Part shown: positions 6,239 to 12,382 of the stretch, piece after piece
How the letters are laid out: every line of letters begins with the position of its first letter
How positions within the stretch are numbered: the stretch's first letter is position 1
DNA from: JAGVWT01 sp964538405
GTDB taxonomy: Archaea; Nanobdellota; Nanobdellia; Pacearchaeales; GW2011-AR1
Length of the DNA stretch: 14,868 nt
Direction of reading: 5' to 3'
NCBI GenBank assembly: GCA_964538405.1
Contig: CAZIET010000012.1
Location: 1 to 14,868 of the forward strand
Made by a program: the position numbers and the translations under genes
Notes under the pieces: generated by a model
Told to the model about the DNA's origin: nothing
The model's input: only the letters and a program-made list of their open reading frames with translations
The model's database searches: none

Positions 6239-8257
6239 ATGGCAAAAGAAGGTAGCAAAGAGGAACTTGTTATTGAGGCAAAAAACTTCTTCGATTCCCA
6301 CAAGAAAGACTTTGGCGAATCCCTAAGAAAGGGGAACAATGTGATGATTATAGATTTCATGAATCTGTCTCAATTCTCTAATAAGTTGGCCGAACAGATT
6401 CTGGCCTCCCCTGAAGAGACCCTATCATATGTTGAATCAGCCATAGAAGAATCCGGACTTATTGCGGGAGAAGTAAGAGTCAGACTGGTAAATCTTCCGG
6501 CAAGCCAACAGATTACCATTAGAAACATACGTTCCAGGCATTTGAATGAATTCATAGTGTTGGAAGGAATAATAAGACAATCTTCAGATGTAAGACCGCA
6601 GGTGGTGAATGCCAAATTCGAATGCCCTTCATGCGGAACAAACATTTCTTTATTGCAAATAGACAAAAAATTTGTGGAACCATCAAGATGCAGTTGTGGA
6701 AGGAGGGGGGGATTCAAATTGGTAAGCAAGAAAATGGTGGACACGCAAAGATTGGTAATTGAAGAAGCTCCGGAATCATTACGCGGTGGAGAACAACCAA
6801 AAAGAATGAATGTCTTTGTCAAGGAAGATCTGGTAGAGCCAAAGATGGAAGAAAAAACAACTCCTGGAAGCAGGATAAAAGTCATGGGAGTTTTGAAAGA
6901 GGTTCCCGTTCCGCTTTCAACAGGGGGATTGTCAACAAGATTTGAACTTGCATTGGAAGCAAACAATATTATTCCTTTGGAGGAAACTTTTGAGGAATTA
7001 AACATTACTGAAGAAGATGAAAAGAAGATTCTTGAGTTGTCAAAAGACCCGGATGTATTTGAGAAGTTTGCAAAAAGCATTGTTCCAAGCATTTGGGGAT
7101 ATGAAGAGGTCAAAAGAGCATTGGTATTGCAGATTTTTGGAGGAGTGAGAAAAGTTTACGAAAACGGACAAAAAAGGCGTGGTGATATCCATGTTTTGCT
7201 GATAGGAGATCCGGGAGTTGCAAAATCCAGCACACTGAAATTCATGGCAGAAATAGCTCCAAAAGGAAGATTTGTCGTCGGTAAGAGCACGAGCGGTGCG
7301 GGGTTGACTGCAACTGTTGTGAGAGATGAATATTTGCGTGGTTGGTCTCTGGAAGCAGGAGCGATGGTTCTGGCAAATAAAGGTTTGGTTGCGATTGATG
7401 AGCTTGAGAAAATGGATCCGCAGGAAAGAAGCGCCATGCATGAAGCAATGGAACAGCAAAGTATAACAGTAAGCAAGGCAAACGTCCAAGCATCTTTGCG
7501 TGCAGAAACCTCTGTGCTGGCAGCGGCAAATCCAAAGCTTGGAAGATTCAATCCTGAAGAATCATTGGGAAGCCAATTCGACCTCCCCGTAACTTTGATC
7601 AACAGATTTGATGTAATCTTTCCATTAAGAGACATTCCAAACAAGGAAAAAGACAGAAAAATTGCAAGGCATGTTTTGGAAGAGCACAAAACTCAGGGAA
7701 GAAAGATGGAAATTCCAAGGGATTTGTTCAGAAAATATATTGCATATGCAAAACAGAAAATCTTTCCGCAACTAAGCGATGAAGCAATAGATGAAATAGA
7801 AAAGTTCTACATTGAATTAAGAAGCACTGCAGTTTCTTCAGATACCATAAGGCCAATCCCAATTTCAGCTAGGCAATTGGAAGGATTGATCCGTATGAGC
7901 GAGGCATCAGCAAAAATCAGATTGGACAAGACAGTTACAAGAGAGGATGCAAGAAGAGCAATAGCAATAATGAAATCCTACATGATGCAGGTAGGTTATG
8001 ATGAAGAATCAAAAACATTTGACATTGACAAGATTTCCGGAACCATGACCGGATCAAAAAGAAGCAAAGTTTTCATGTTAAGGACAAAAATAACAGAATT
8101 GGAAGAAAAAATAGGAAAATTAATTCCAATTGAAGAACTTCAAAGAGAACTTCAGGGAAAAATGACGACAGACGAAATAGACGATGCAATTGTTGAATTG
8201 TTGAAAAATGCAATAATTTTTGAGCCTAAAAAAGGGTATGTTCAAAAGATGGGATAA
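6239..8257 (+). CDS. mcm: MCM replicative DNA helicase
   Basis: The archaeal MCM forms the ring-shaped helicase that unwinds DNA at the replication fork using ATP. The 672 residues show the standard order: N-terminal OB/zinc region (about 1-270) with Cys129, Cys132, Cys151 and Cys153 in a CX2C-X18-CXC arrangement; AAA+ domain (about 285-560) with Walker A GDPGVAKS at 323-330 (Lys329), Walker B AIDE with Asp387-Glu388, sensor 1 Asn431 and the arginine-finger motif NRFD with Arg456; and a C-terminal winged helix (about 605-672). No intein interrupts the motifs, although archaeal MCM genes often carry one. It has its own TATA box and is followed after one base by a small coupled gene. Confidence 0.98.
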   Translation: MAKEGSKEELVIEAKNFFDSHKKDFGESLRKGNNVMIIDFMNLSQFSNKLAEQILASPEETLSYVESAIEESGLIAGEVRVRLVNLPASQQITIRNIRSRHLNEFIVLEGIIRQSSDVRPQVVNAKFECPSCGTNISLLQIDKKFVEPSRCSCGRRGGFKLVSKKMVDTQRLVIEEAPESLRGGEQPKRMNVFVKEDLVEPKMEEKTTPGSRIKVMGVLKEVPVPLSTGGLSTRFELALEANNIIPLEETFEELNITEEDEKKILELSKDPDVFEKFAKSIVPSIWGYEEVKRALVLQIFGGVRKVYENGQKRRGDIHVLLIGDPGVAKSSTLKFMAEIAPKGRFVVGKSTSGAGLTATVVRDEYLRGWSLEAGAMVLANKGLVAIDELEKMDPQERSAMHEAMEQQSITVSKANVQASLRAETSVLAAANPKLGRFNPEESLGSQFDLPVTLINRFDVIFPLRDIPNKEKDRKIARHVLEEHKTQGRKMEIPRDLFRKYIAYAKQKIFPQLSDEAIDEIEKFYIELRSTAVSSDTIRPIPISARQLEGLIRMSEASAKIRLDKTVTREDARRAIAIMKSYMMQVGYDEESKTFDIDKISGTMTGSKRSKVFMLRTKITELEEKIGKLIPIEELQRELQGKMTTDEIDDAIVELLKNAIIFEPKKGYVQKMG

Positions 8258-8258
8258 A

Positions 8259-8576
8259 ATGGATACAAAAGAATTACAAAAGATTGAAAAGGAATTTGAT
8301 GAACAAAACTGGGATCATAAAGATCTACCCGTTTCCGAACAGATTAGACATATAACCTTACACATGGGAAAATTACTGGGAAAATTATCTACATACTCTG
8401 AGAGAATGGAGCATAATATTAATTTTTCAGACGAACAGATCAGAAATGAAGTAACTCCGGATTTACTCATGCACGCATTAAGATTATCAAATTTGCTTGG
8501 AGAAGATTTAGAAGAGCTATACAAAAACAGATTAGTAAATGTAAAAGAAACATTAGATAAGGAATATAAAAAATAA
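8259..8576 (+). CDS. small helical protein coupled to mcm, possibly all-alpha NTP pyrophosphatase-like
   Basis: The 105-residue product starts at the ATG one base after the mcm stop, so it is almost certainly translated from the mcm message; an in-frame TTG at 8220 lies inside mcm and is less likely. It is acidic-to-neutral and predicted all-helical: IRHITLHMGKLLGKLSTYSERMEHN, then DLLMHALRLSNLLGEDLEELYKNRL, then a Lys-rich end. The second helix pair resembles MazG-like all-alpha pyrophosphatases (leucine-rich helix, then DLEELYKNR), but I cannot find the full EExxE ... ExxD metal-binding set, so any hydrolase activity is doubtful. It has no promoter of its own. A role with MCM is suggested only by position. 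Confidence 0.75.
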   Translation: MDTKELQKIEKEFDEQNWDHKDLPVSEQIRHITLHMGKLLGKLSTYSERMEHNINFSDEQIRNEVTPDLLMHALRLSNLLGEDLEELYKNRLVNVKETLDKEYKK

Positions 8577-8610
8577 GAGAAAATTAAGTCGTCAAAAAGC
8601 ATGACAAATC

Positions 8611-8618
8611 TTATAAAT
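8611..8618 (+). promoter_or_regulatory. TATA box of the RPA-like gene
   Basis: TTATAAAT centred 24.5 bases before the ATG at 8639. Confidence 0.65.
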
Positions 8619-8638
8619 TAATTCCCTTTCCGCTTTAG

Positions 8639-9271
8639 ATGCCAGAAGAACAGTTCAAAAGGAGTATTGCCTACAAATTAAGAATTGGAGAAATTCTTAC
8701 AGGAAAACCAATAATGGAAAACGAAAGATTTTCTTACCTTGATTTAAATGGATTGAAAGTAAGAAGAGTTAATGTTGTGGGAAGTGTTGTTGAAAAATAT
8801 GAAAATGAAGGTGAAAAAAGGTTCATTTTTGTAAAAATAGATGATGGCTCTGGTCAGATAAGTCTTAAACTGTTTGGTGATGATATCCCCAAGCTAAAAG
8901 ATTTGCAAGTTGGAGAGACAATAATTGTAATCGGAGGTACAAGATTCTTCAATAACGAGATCTATCTTGCTCCAGAAACAATCTCTGTACAAAATCCAAA
9001 ATATTTATTGGTAAGAAAAATGGAAATTGAAAAATCACCAAAAATAATTCCTGCAAAAATTGAAACTGCTCAAACCCCAATAACTTCTTCATTGAAGGAT
9101 AAAATAATAGAAGTAATAAAAAATTCCGAGCCCACAGGAGGAATTGAAATTGCCAAGATTCCAACTCAAGCAAACGAATCTTTTGATAAAGTCAATAAAG
9201 AAGTTCAGAAATTGATTGAAGAAGGTTATGTGTTTGAACCTCGTCCGGGGGTTGTAAGGTGGCTCGGTTAG
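8639..9271 (+). CDS. RPA32-like single-stranded DNA binding protein
   Basis: The 210-residue protein has an OB-fold (about residues 37-120: LKVRRVNVVGSVVEKYE, FIFVKIDDGSGQISLKLF, LQVGETIIVIGGTRFFNNEIYLAPE) followed by a linker and a C-terminal winged-helix domain (about 148-210). This is the architecture of the RPA32/Rpa2 subunit, which protects single-stranded DNA during replication and repair and uses its winged helix for protein contacts. The C-terminal 31 residues resemble the C-terminus of MCM just upstream. It lacks the zinc finger of RPA70-type subunits, and no partner subunit is in this window. Leaderless start with its own TATA box. A general OB-fold nucleic-acid-binding role is the safer fallback. 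Confidence 0.85.
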   Translation: MPEEQFKRSIAYKLRIGEILTGKPIMENERFSYLDLNGLKVRRVNVVGSVVEKYENEGEKRFIFVKIDDGSGQISLKLFGDDIPKLKDLQVGETIIVIGGTRFFNNEIYLAPETISVQNPKYLLVRKMEIEKSPKIIPAKIETAQTPITSSLKDKIIEVIKNSEPTGGIEIAKIPTQANESFDKVNKEVQKLIEEGYVFEPRPGVVRWLG

Positions 9272-9297
9272 TGTCACTCCCTGATAATTCTATAAAA

Positions 9298-9305
9298 TTA
9301 TAAAT
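9298..9305 (+). promoter_or_regulatory. TATA box of the gene at 9328
   Basis: TTATAAAT centred 26.5 bases before the ATG; a second element, TATAAAAT at 9291-9298, overlaps its upstream edge. Confidence 0.6.
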
Positions 9306-9327
9306 GCCTAAAATCTGAAGTATAATT

Positions 9328-9600
9328 ATGGACGACAGGGAATTTCGTGGAGAGATGATGTTGATGAATGACATTAATGACGGCCTAAAGAAATTCTCTC
9401 CGAAGCTTTCTCCCCCAATGATTTATGATGTTTCTTCCAAAGTATTAATGGAAATAAAGATTATAGGACAAGGTGCAACAAAAAAAGTTTTGGAAAACTA
9501 TTTTCAGCCAGGATTTGAAGAAGCCAGCAAAAGATTAAGTGAACACGCCGCAAAGAAAGCAATTGAGAGAATAAGAGTTAAAACAGTTATTGAAGCCTAA
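9328..9600 (+). CDS. hypothetical small helical protein
   Basis: The 90 residues are mostly predicted helix with a basic second half (KKVLENYF ... EEASKRLSEHAAKKAIERIRVKTVIEA). I do not recognise the family. Size and charge might suggest a DNA-associated protein, but the histone-fold signature is not present. It stands alone behind its own TATA box, following the RPA-like gene on the same strand. Its stop codon (9598-9600) abuts that of the convergent membrane-protein gene (9601-9603) with no base between. Confidence 0.7.
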   Translation: MDDREFRGEMMLMNDINDGLKKFSPKLSPPMIYDVSSKVLMEIKIIGQGATKKVLENYFQPGFEEASKRLSEHAAKKAIERIRVKTVIEA

Positions 9601-10206
9601 TTATCTTCTTCTTCCTAAAATATTGTCAAAGAAAGTTCTGTTCCTTCTTTCAAACCAGTATGCAAAAATTATCAATGCAACTAACCCAACCAATGAAATT
9701 ATGAATCTCCAAACATCACTGGCATATCCCCAATAACTTCCAGCACCCCAAATGAATGTTCCTGCCCCACCAGCCATCAATCCAACTCCGACTGTTTCAA
9801 CAGCAAACAAAGCGTTTCCTAAAACTATAAGTGCAATCCCTATAGGTATTGCAAGCAAGAATCTCTTCATGCTATTTTCTTTCATTGCCTCATTATGCAT
9901 TTCCCAGCAGTTTTTTCCTGAAAGGGCTATTTCACATTGGCTTAATTTGTCAAAAGTTGTTACGGCATCAGGCCCGCATCCGCTTCCGCATGAATTTAAA
10001 ACACAGCTTCCATTTTGTATTTCATACATTTCAACACACACAGCGGGACAAACTCTATCTTCTCCATTTACTGTTTTTGGAAATCTTTCAACTCCACAAA
10101 AGTCCTCATATTGTGGCTGGGGAAAAAATATGCTTATGCCGTAAATCGCAACAAACATGGTAAGAATAAAAATCCCTATGCCAATTATAATTGCCCTTAA
10201 GTTCAT
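9601..10206 (-). CDS. membrane protein with a Cys-rich external loop
   Basis: The 201-residue protein starts with a hydrophobic segment (about residues 5-27) that can serve as signal anchor, then a soluble region of about 85 residues with eight Cys (as in FCGVERF, VCPAVCVEM, GSCVLNSCGSGCGPD, QCEIAL, KNCWEM), followed by three more membrane segments (about 112-130, 133-155 and 165-186) and an Arg-rich C-terminus. Eight Cys outside the membrane suggest four disulfides on the cell surface. I chose the ATG at 10204-10206 over a TTG at 10210-10212 because it lies 25.5 bases from the TATA centre. It shares a palindromic TATA box with the divergent aIF2-beta gene. Function unknown. Confidence 0.75.
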   Translation of the reverse strand: MNLRAIIIGIGIFILTMFVAIYGISIFFPQPQYEDFCGVERFPKTVNGEDRVCPAVCVEMYEIQNGSCVLNSCGSGCGPDAVTTFDKLSQCEIALSGKNCWEMHNEAMKENSMKRFLLAIPIGIALIVLGNALFAVETVGVGLMAGGAGTFIWGAGSYWGYASDVWRFIISLVGLVALIIFAYWFERRNRTFFDNILGRRR

Positions 10207-10226
10207 ACTCAAAAAAGGCCTGAAAT

Positions 10227-10236
10227 CTTTATAAAG
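10227..10236. promoter_or_regulatory. palindromic TATA box shared by two divergent genes
   Basis: CTTTATAAAG is a perfect palindrome. Its centre is 25.5 bases from the minus-strand ATG (10206) and 29.5 from the plus-strand ATG of aIF2-beta (10261). Purine-rich TFB-recognition-like bases lie on both sides when read in each direction (GAAAT before it on plus, GGAAA on minus). The 54-bp spacer holds no other TATA-like element. Confidence 0.65.
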
Positions 10237-10260
10237 TTTCCTTGAAGTAAATAATACTAC

Positions 10261-10674
10261 ATGAACGACTACGAAAAATTGCTTGAAGATGCATACAAAA
10301 AAGTGAAACAGGTCTCAGTCAAGGATAGCGAGAGGTTTGAGATTCCAAAAGTAGAAGGATATTTTGAGGGCAAAAAAACAATTCTTACTAATTTTTTCCA
10401 GATTGCAACCCACATAAGAAGAAATCCGGAACAGTTCCAGAAATTCATTTTAAGGGAATTGGCAACTTCAGGACAAAAGGAAGGAGACAGATTGATTTTG
10501 AACAACAAAATCCCAAGTGAAAGAATAAACCAAAAAGTTCGGGATTATGTTAAAGAATTTGTTTTGTGCAGACAGTGTGGAAAACCAGACACGGAATTAA
10601 TCAAAGAAGACAGATTGACATTCATTCATTGCTTGGCTTGCGGTGCTAAGCATTCTGTAAGAAGTAAAATTTAA
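10261..10674 (+). CDS. eif2b: translation initiation factor aIF2 subunit beta
   Basis: aIF2-beta is the small subunit of the aIF2 heterotrimer, which delivers initiator Met-tRNA to the small ribosomal subunit. The 137 residues match the family: N-terminal helix (about 1-20, contact with the gamma subunit), central alpha/beta domain (about 25-95, with KKTILTNFFQIATHIRRNPEQF and LATSGQKEGDRLILNN), and a C-terminal zinc ribbon with Cys103, Cys106, Cys124 and Cys127 (CRQCG, CLACG). It is transcribed from the palindromic TATA box shared with the membrane-protein gene. Its stop codon overlaps that of the convergent orphan in the palindrome TTAA (10671-10674). Confidence 0.97.
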   Translation: MNDYEKLLEDAYKKVKQVSVKDSERFEIPKVEGYFEGKKTILTNFFQIATHIRRNPEQFQKFILRELATSGQKEGDRLILNNKIPSERINQKVRDYVKEFVLCRQCGKPDTELIKEDRLTFIHCLACGAKHSVRSKI

Positions 10675-11045
10675 GCTACTGCCTTTTCCAAATTCCCAAT
10701 TTTTTGGGCTTTCTTTTGTGCCTCTACTCTAGCAGTTATAACTGGAATAAAGTCCACGACATTATCCGAATGGTAAGTTATTACTTGAGGAGTTAAAACA
10801 CTAATATCTTCAAGAGGATTTAAACCATAAACACTTGTGTGAGCACGATCAACGGGTTGACCAAGATAATGGAAATCTACATCTGGATTATCACATAAGT
10901 CTGCAACAGTAAAAGGAAGTAATTTTCCACCCACATTCCTGCCGTCAACTGCATACAGATCCATTCCAACATACAAAAGAACAGCAGCCTTGCGCCGACT
11001 ATCTTTTCCTTTTCCATAAGATATAGATATATGTCCGACCATCAT
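10671..11045 (-). CDS. hypothetical protein, orphan
   Basis: The 124-residue product is not one I recognise. It has alternating hydrophobic segments that look beta-rich (HISISYG, KAAVLLYVGMDLYAVDG, VVDFIPVITARVE) and ends in a short Lys-rich helix; it has one Cys and no membrane segment. The longest frame begins at a TTG at 11060, but that is only 14 bases from the TATA centre; the ATG at 11043-11045 (or the next, 11040-11042) is about 29-32 bases away and preferred. Its stop codon overlaps that of aIF2-beta in TTAA. Confidence 0.7.
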   Translation of the reverse strand: MMVGHISISYGKGKDSRRKAAVLLYVGMDLYAVDGRNVGGKLLPFTVADLCDNPDVDFHYLGQPVDRAHTSVYGLNPLEDISVLTPQVITYHSDNVVDFIPVITARVEAQKKAQKIGNLEKAVA

Positions 11046-11069
11046 TGCCTTATCAAACAATTTTTTGCC

Positions 11070-11078
11070 CTTTTAAGG
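11070..11078 (-). promoter_or_regulatory. TATA-like element of the orphan gene ending at 10671
   Basis: CCTTAAAAG on the minus strand, centred 29 bases from the ATG at 11045. Confidence 0.5.
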
Positions 11079-11114
11079 ATTATGAATTTCAAGTACAACT
11101 TCTTATGATAAACC

Positions 11115-11122
11115 TTATAAAT
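11115..11122 (+). promoter_or_regulatory. TATA box of the zinc-ribbon/DUF424 operon
   Basis: TTATAAAT centred 38.5 bases from the ATG, about 12 bases farther than for the other genes, which predicts a short leader starting close to the ribosome binding site. Confidence 0.6.
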
Positions 11123-11143
11123 CAAATAAATTTTCAGATTCCA

Positions 11144-11149
11144 GGAGGT
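11144..11149 (+). promoter_or_regulatory. Shine-Dalgarno site (GGAGGT) of the zinc-ribbon gene
   Basis: The only strong ribosome binding site before a promoter-proximal gene in the window; it ends 7 bases before the ATG at 11157 and falls near the predicted transcription start. Confidence 0.75.
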
Positions 11150-11156
11150 TAAAACA

Positions 11157-11345
11157 ATGGTAACAGGATATTGCGTTAAATGTAAGGAGAAAAGGGAAAT
11201 GAAAAACCCCGAAATTGGAAAAACTTCAAGAGGTGGATTCATAGCTAAAGGAAAATGCTCTGTTTGCGGAACAAGCATGAGTGCTATGATGTCGCAGGAA
11301 AACGCAGAAAAGGCAGTTAAAGAAGGCGCTAAAAAGGCTTGGTGA
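11157..11345 (+). CDS. DUF5679-like zinc-ribbon protein
   Basis: The 62-residue protein carries a four-Cys zinc ribbon, Cys6, Cys9, Cys34 and Cys37 (YCVKCKEKRE ... GKCSVCGTSM), followed by a short charged helix (ENAEKAVKEGAKKAW). This matches the small archaeal DUF5679 type; the family's function is not established, though the position among translation factors fits a translation- or nucleic acid-related role. It is the first gene of a two-gene operon with the DUF424 gene, which starts 7 bases after its stop. Unlike its neighbours it has a leader with a strong GGAGGT site, which could mean higher or differently controlled translation. Confidence 0.88.
   Translation: MVTGYCVKCKEKREMKNPEIGKTSRGGFIAKGKCSVCGTSMSAMMSQENAEKAVKEGAKKAW
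11341..11345 (+). promoter_or_regulatory. Shine-Dalgarno site (GGTGA) of the DUF424 gene
   Basis: GGTGA overlaps the upstream TGA stop and ends 6 bases before the DUF424 ATG; it matches the archaeal 16S anti-Shine-Dalgarno end and fits coupled translation. Confidence 0.55.
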
Positions 11346-11351
11346 GTTTTC

Positions 11352-11648
11352 ATGCTAGTAAAGGTCATAAAGACTTACAGAGATGTAGTTGTAGTTTGTG
11401 ATACTGATTTAGTTGGAAAAAAGTTTGAAGAGGGAAATTTTCAGTTGGATGTAAAAGAAAGTTTTTACAAGGGAGATGAAGCCACTGAGAGTGAAGTCAT
11501 TAAATTGTTGCAGACCATGTTAAGAGAAGATGCTACATTCAATATAGTTGGTGAAGAATCAACCAATGCTGCAGTCAAATCGGGAATAATTTCTGAAGAT
11601 GATATTCAAACAATCCAAGGAATCCCTTTTGCCATTAAGCTGATATAA
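11352..11648 (+). CDS. DUF424 family protein
   Basis: The 98 residues fit the archaeal DUF424 family: the start LVKVIKTYRDVVVVCDTDLVGKKFEEG, the LDVKESFYKGD block (about residues 32-43), a helix-rich middle, then NIVGEESTNAAVKSGIIS and the C-terminal IQGIPFAIKLI. The biochemical function is not established. It is the second gene of an operon with the zinc-ribbon gene, and a T-rich stretch follows it. Its placement between aIF2-beta and aIF1A hints at translation-related work, but that is context only. Confidence 0.88.
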   Translation: MLVKVIKTYRDVVVVCDTDLVGKKFEEGNFQLDVKESFYKGDEATESEVIKLLQTMLREDATFNIVGEESTNAAVKSGIISEDDIQTIQGIPFAIKLI

Positions 11649-11659
11649 TTTTTTATTTT
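11649..11659 (+). terminator. T-rich terminator after the DUF424 operon
   Basis: Six T, one A, then four T directly after the stop codon, the strongest T-tract in the window. Confidence 0.5.
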
Positions 11660-11671
11660 CTAAAGACTAGA

Positions 11672-11679
11672 TTTATAAA
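11672..11679 (+). promoter_or_regulatory. TATA box of aIF1A
   Basis: TTTATAAA centred 25.5 bases before the ATG at 11701. Confidence 0.65.
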
Positions 11680-11700
11680 GATTCTGAAACAAAACTAATT

Positions 11701-12027
11701 ATGAATAATCGTGGAAGACCAGCCGAAGTGGAAGATGAAGTAGTTACAAGAGTAAAGCTTCCAAGAGGTGAAGAAGTTCTGGGGATAATCGAAAGTCGAC
11801 TTGGAGGGAACAAGATGATGGTTCGTTGTCTTGATGGAAAAAATAGAAATTGTAGAATTCCTGGAAGACTGAAAAGAAAATTATGGCTAAGGCCTGGAGA
11901 CATAGTAATCATTGAACCTTGGGAATTTGACAAAGATAAGGGAGATGTAATATTCAAATATAGGCCAAATCAGGTTGAATGGCTGAAAAGAAATGGTTAC
12001 TTGGAAAAGGAAACTGTTGAATTCTAA
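11701..12027 (+). CDS. eif1a: translation initiation factor aIF1A
   Basis: aIF1A binds the A-site region of the small subunit and helps start-codon selection, like eukaryotic eIF1A and bacterial IF1. The 108 residues have the S1-like OB-fold (about 17-90) with family blocks EVLGIIESRLGGNKMMVRCLDG (about 25-46), IPGRLKRKLWLRPGDIVIIEPW (53-74) and KGDVIFKYRPNQVEWLK. The N-terminal tail is short and mixed in charge. Leaderless start behind its own TATA box. In many archaea the next gene is the kinase Rio1 followed by the KH protein Dim2; here a small convergent orphan occupies the Rio1 place. Its stop overlaps that orphan's stop by 4 bp. Confidence 0.96.
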   Translation: MNNRGRPAEVEDEVVTRVKLPRGEEVLGIIESRLGGNKMMVRCLDGKNRNCRIPGRLKRKLWLRPGDIVIIEPWEFDKDKGDVIFKYRPNQVEWLKRNGYLEKETVEF

Positions 12028-12293
12028 GATAATTTTGGTCTCGAAGCATAAAGAGCATTTTCTGGAGTTTGTTGATCTGCAGGCGTTCCTCTTAAATAAT
12101 AATCTACTATCGCTCCTTCACCAATTAATTCACCTAAGGCATGTTTTATTTCTGCAGCACTATAGTCCCCATTACGTCTAAAAACAGATATAACTGTGCT
12201 CCCCTTTAGAGTAGACCTCTCACTAAAAAGTGCACTAACTATGTCCTTTAATGGAGTAGGTTTAACTTTTTCTGTAAATCTTTCCAAAGTCAT
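12024..12293 (-). CDS. hypothetical protein, possible winged-helix
   Basis: The 89-residue product starts at the ATG at 12291-12293, 25.5 bases from the TATA centre; an upstream in-frame TTG at 12302 is too close to that box. The middle of the protein (LKDIVSALF, STVISVFRRNGDYSAAEIKHALGELIGEGAIVDYYLRG) has the spacing of a winged-helix domain with a recognition-like helix at SAAEIKHALGELIGEG and a wing after it. I do not recognise a family. It lies between aIF1A and Dim2/Pno1, its stop overlapping that of aIF1A. A DNA-binding role is a guess from pattern. Confidence 0.7.
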   Translation of the reverse strand: MTLERFTEKVKPTPLKDIVSALFSERSTLKGSTVISVFRRNGDYSAAEIKHALGELIGEGAIVDYYLRGTPADQQTPENALYASRPKLS

Positions 12294-12314
12294 AAAATAC
12301 AATTTACATAACTA

Positions 12315-12322
12315 TTTATAAA
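12315..12322 (-). promoter_or_regulatory. TATA box of the winged-helix-like orphan
   Basis: TTTATAAA, the same on both strands; it is centred 25.5 bases from the ATG at 12293, and no plus-strand gene starts at a matching distance. Confidence 0.65.
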
Positions 12323-12355
12323 CATTATGATGAGGAACTCTAAACTACAAAGAAA

Positions 12356-12363
12356 TTTAAAAT
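12356..12363 (+). promoter_or_regulatory. TATA box of the Dim2/Pno1 gene
   Basis: TTTAAAAT centred 23.5 bases before the ATG at 12383. Confidence 0.55.
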
Positions 12364-12382
12364 GTTTCATCTTTGAAGAAAA

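Noticed and set aside
6370..7689. Long minus-strand open frames of up to about 245 codons inside mcm
   Set aside because: They lie opposite a complete MCM gene with all catalytic motifs, have no TATA box at the usual distance, and show no coherent domain; they follow from mcm codon composition.
6239..8257. An intein in MCM
   Set aside because: Archaeal MCM genes often contain one, but Walker A, Walker B, sensor 1 and the arginine-finger motif are continuous with normal spacing.
9328..9600. A small archaeal histone
   Set aside because: Size and basic helical second half are suggestive, but the histone-fold helix pattern and typical C-terminal RKT...D motif are absent.
10210..10212. TTG start for the Cys-rich membrane protein
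   Set aside because: It is only about 19 bases from the TATA centre, whereas the ATG at 10204-10206 lies at 25.5 bases, the distance seen at the other genes.
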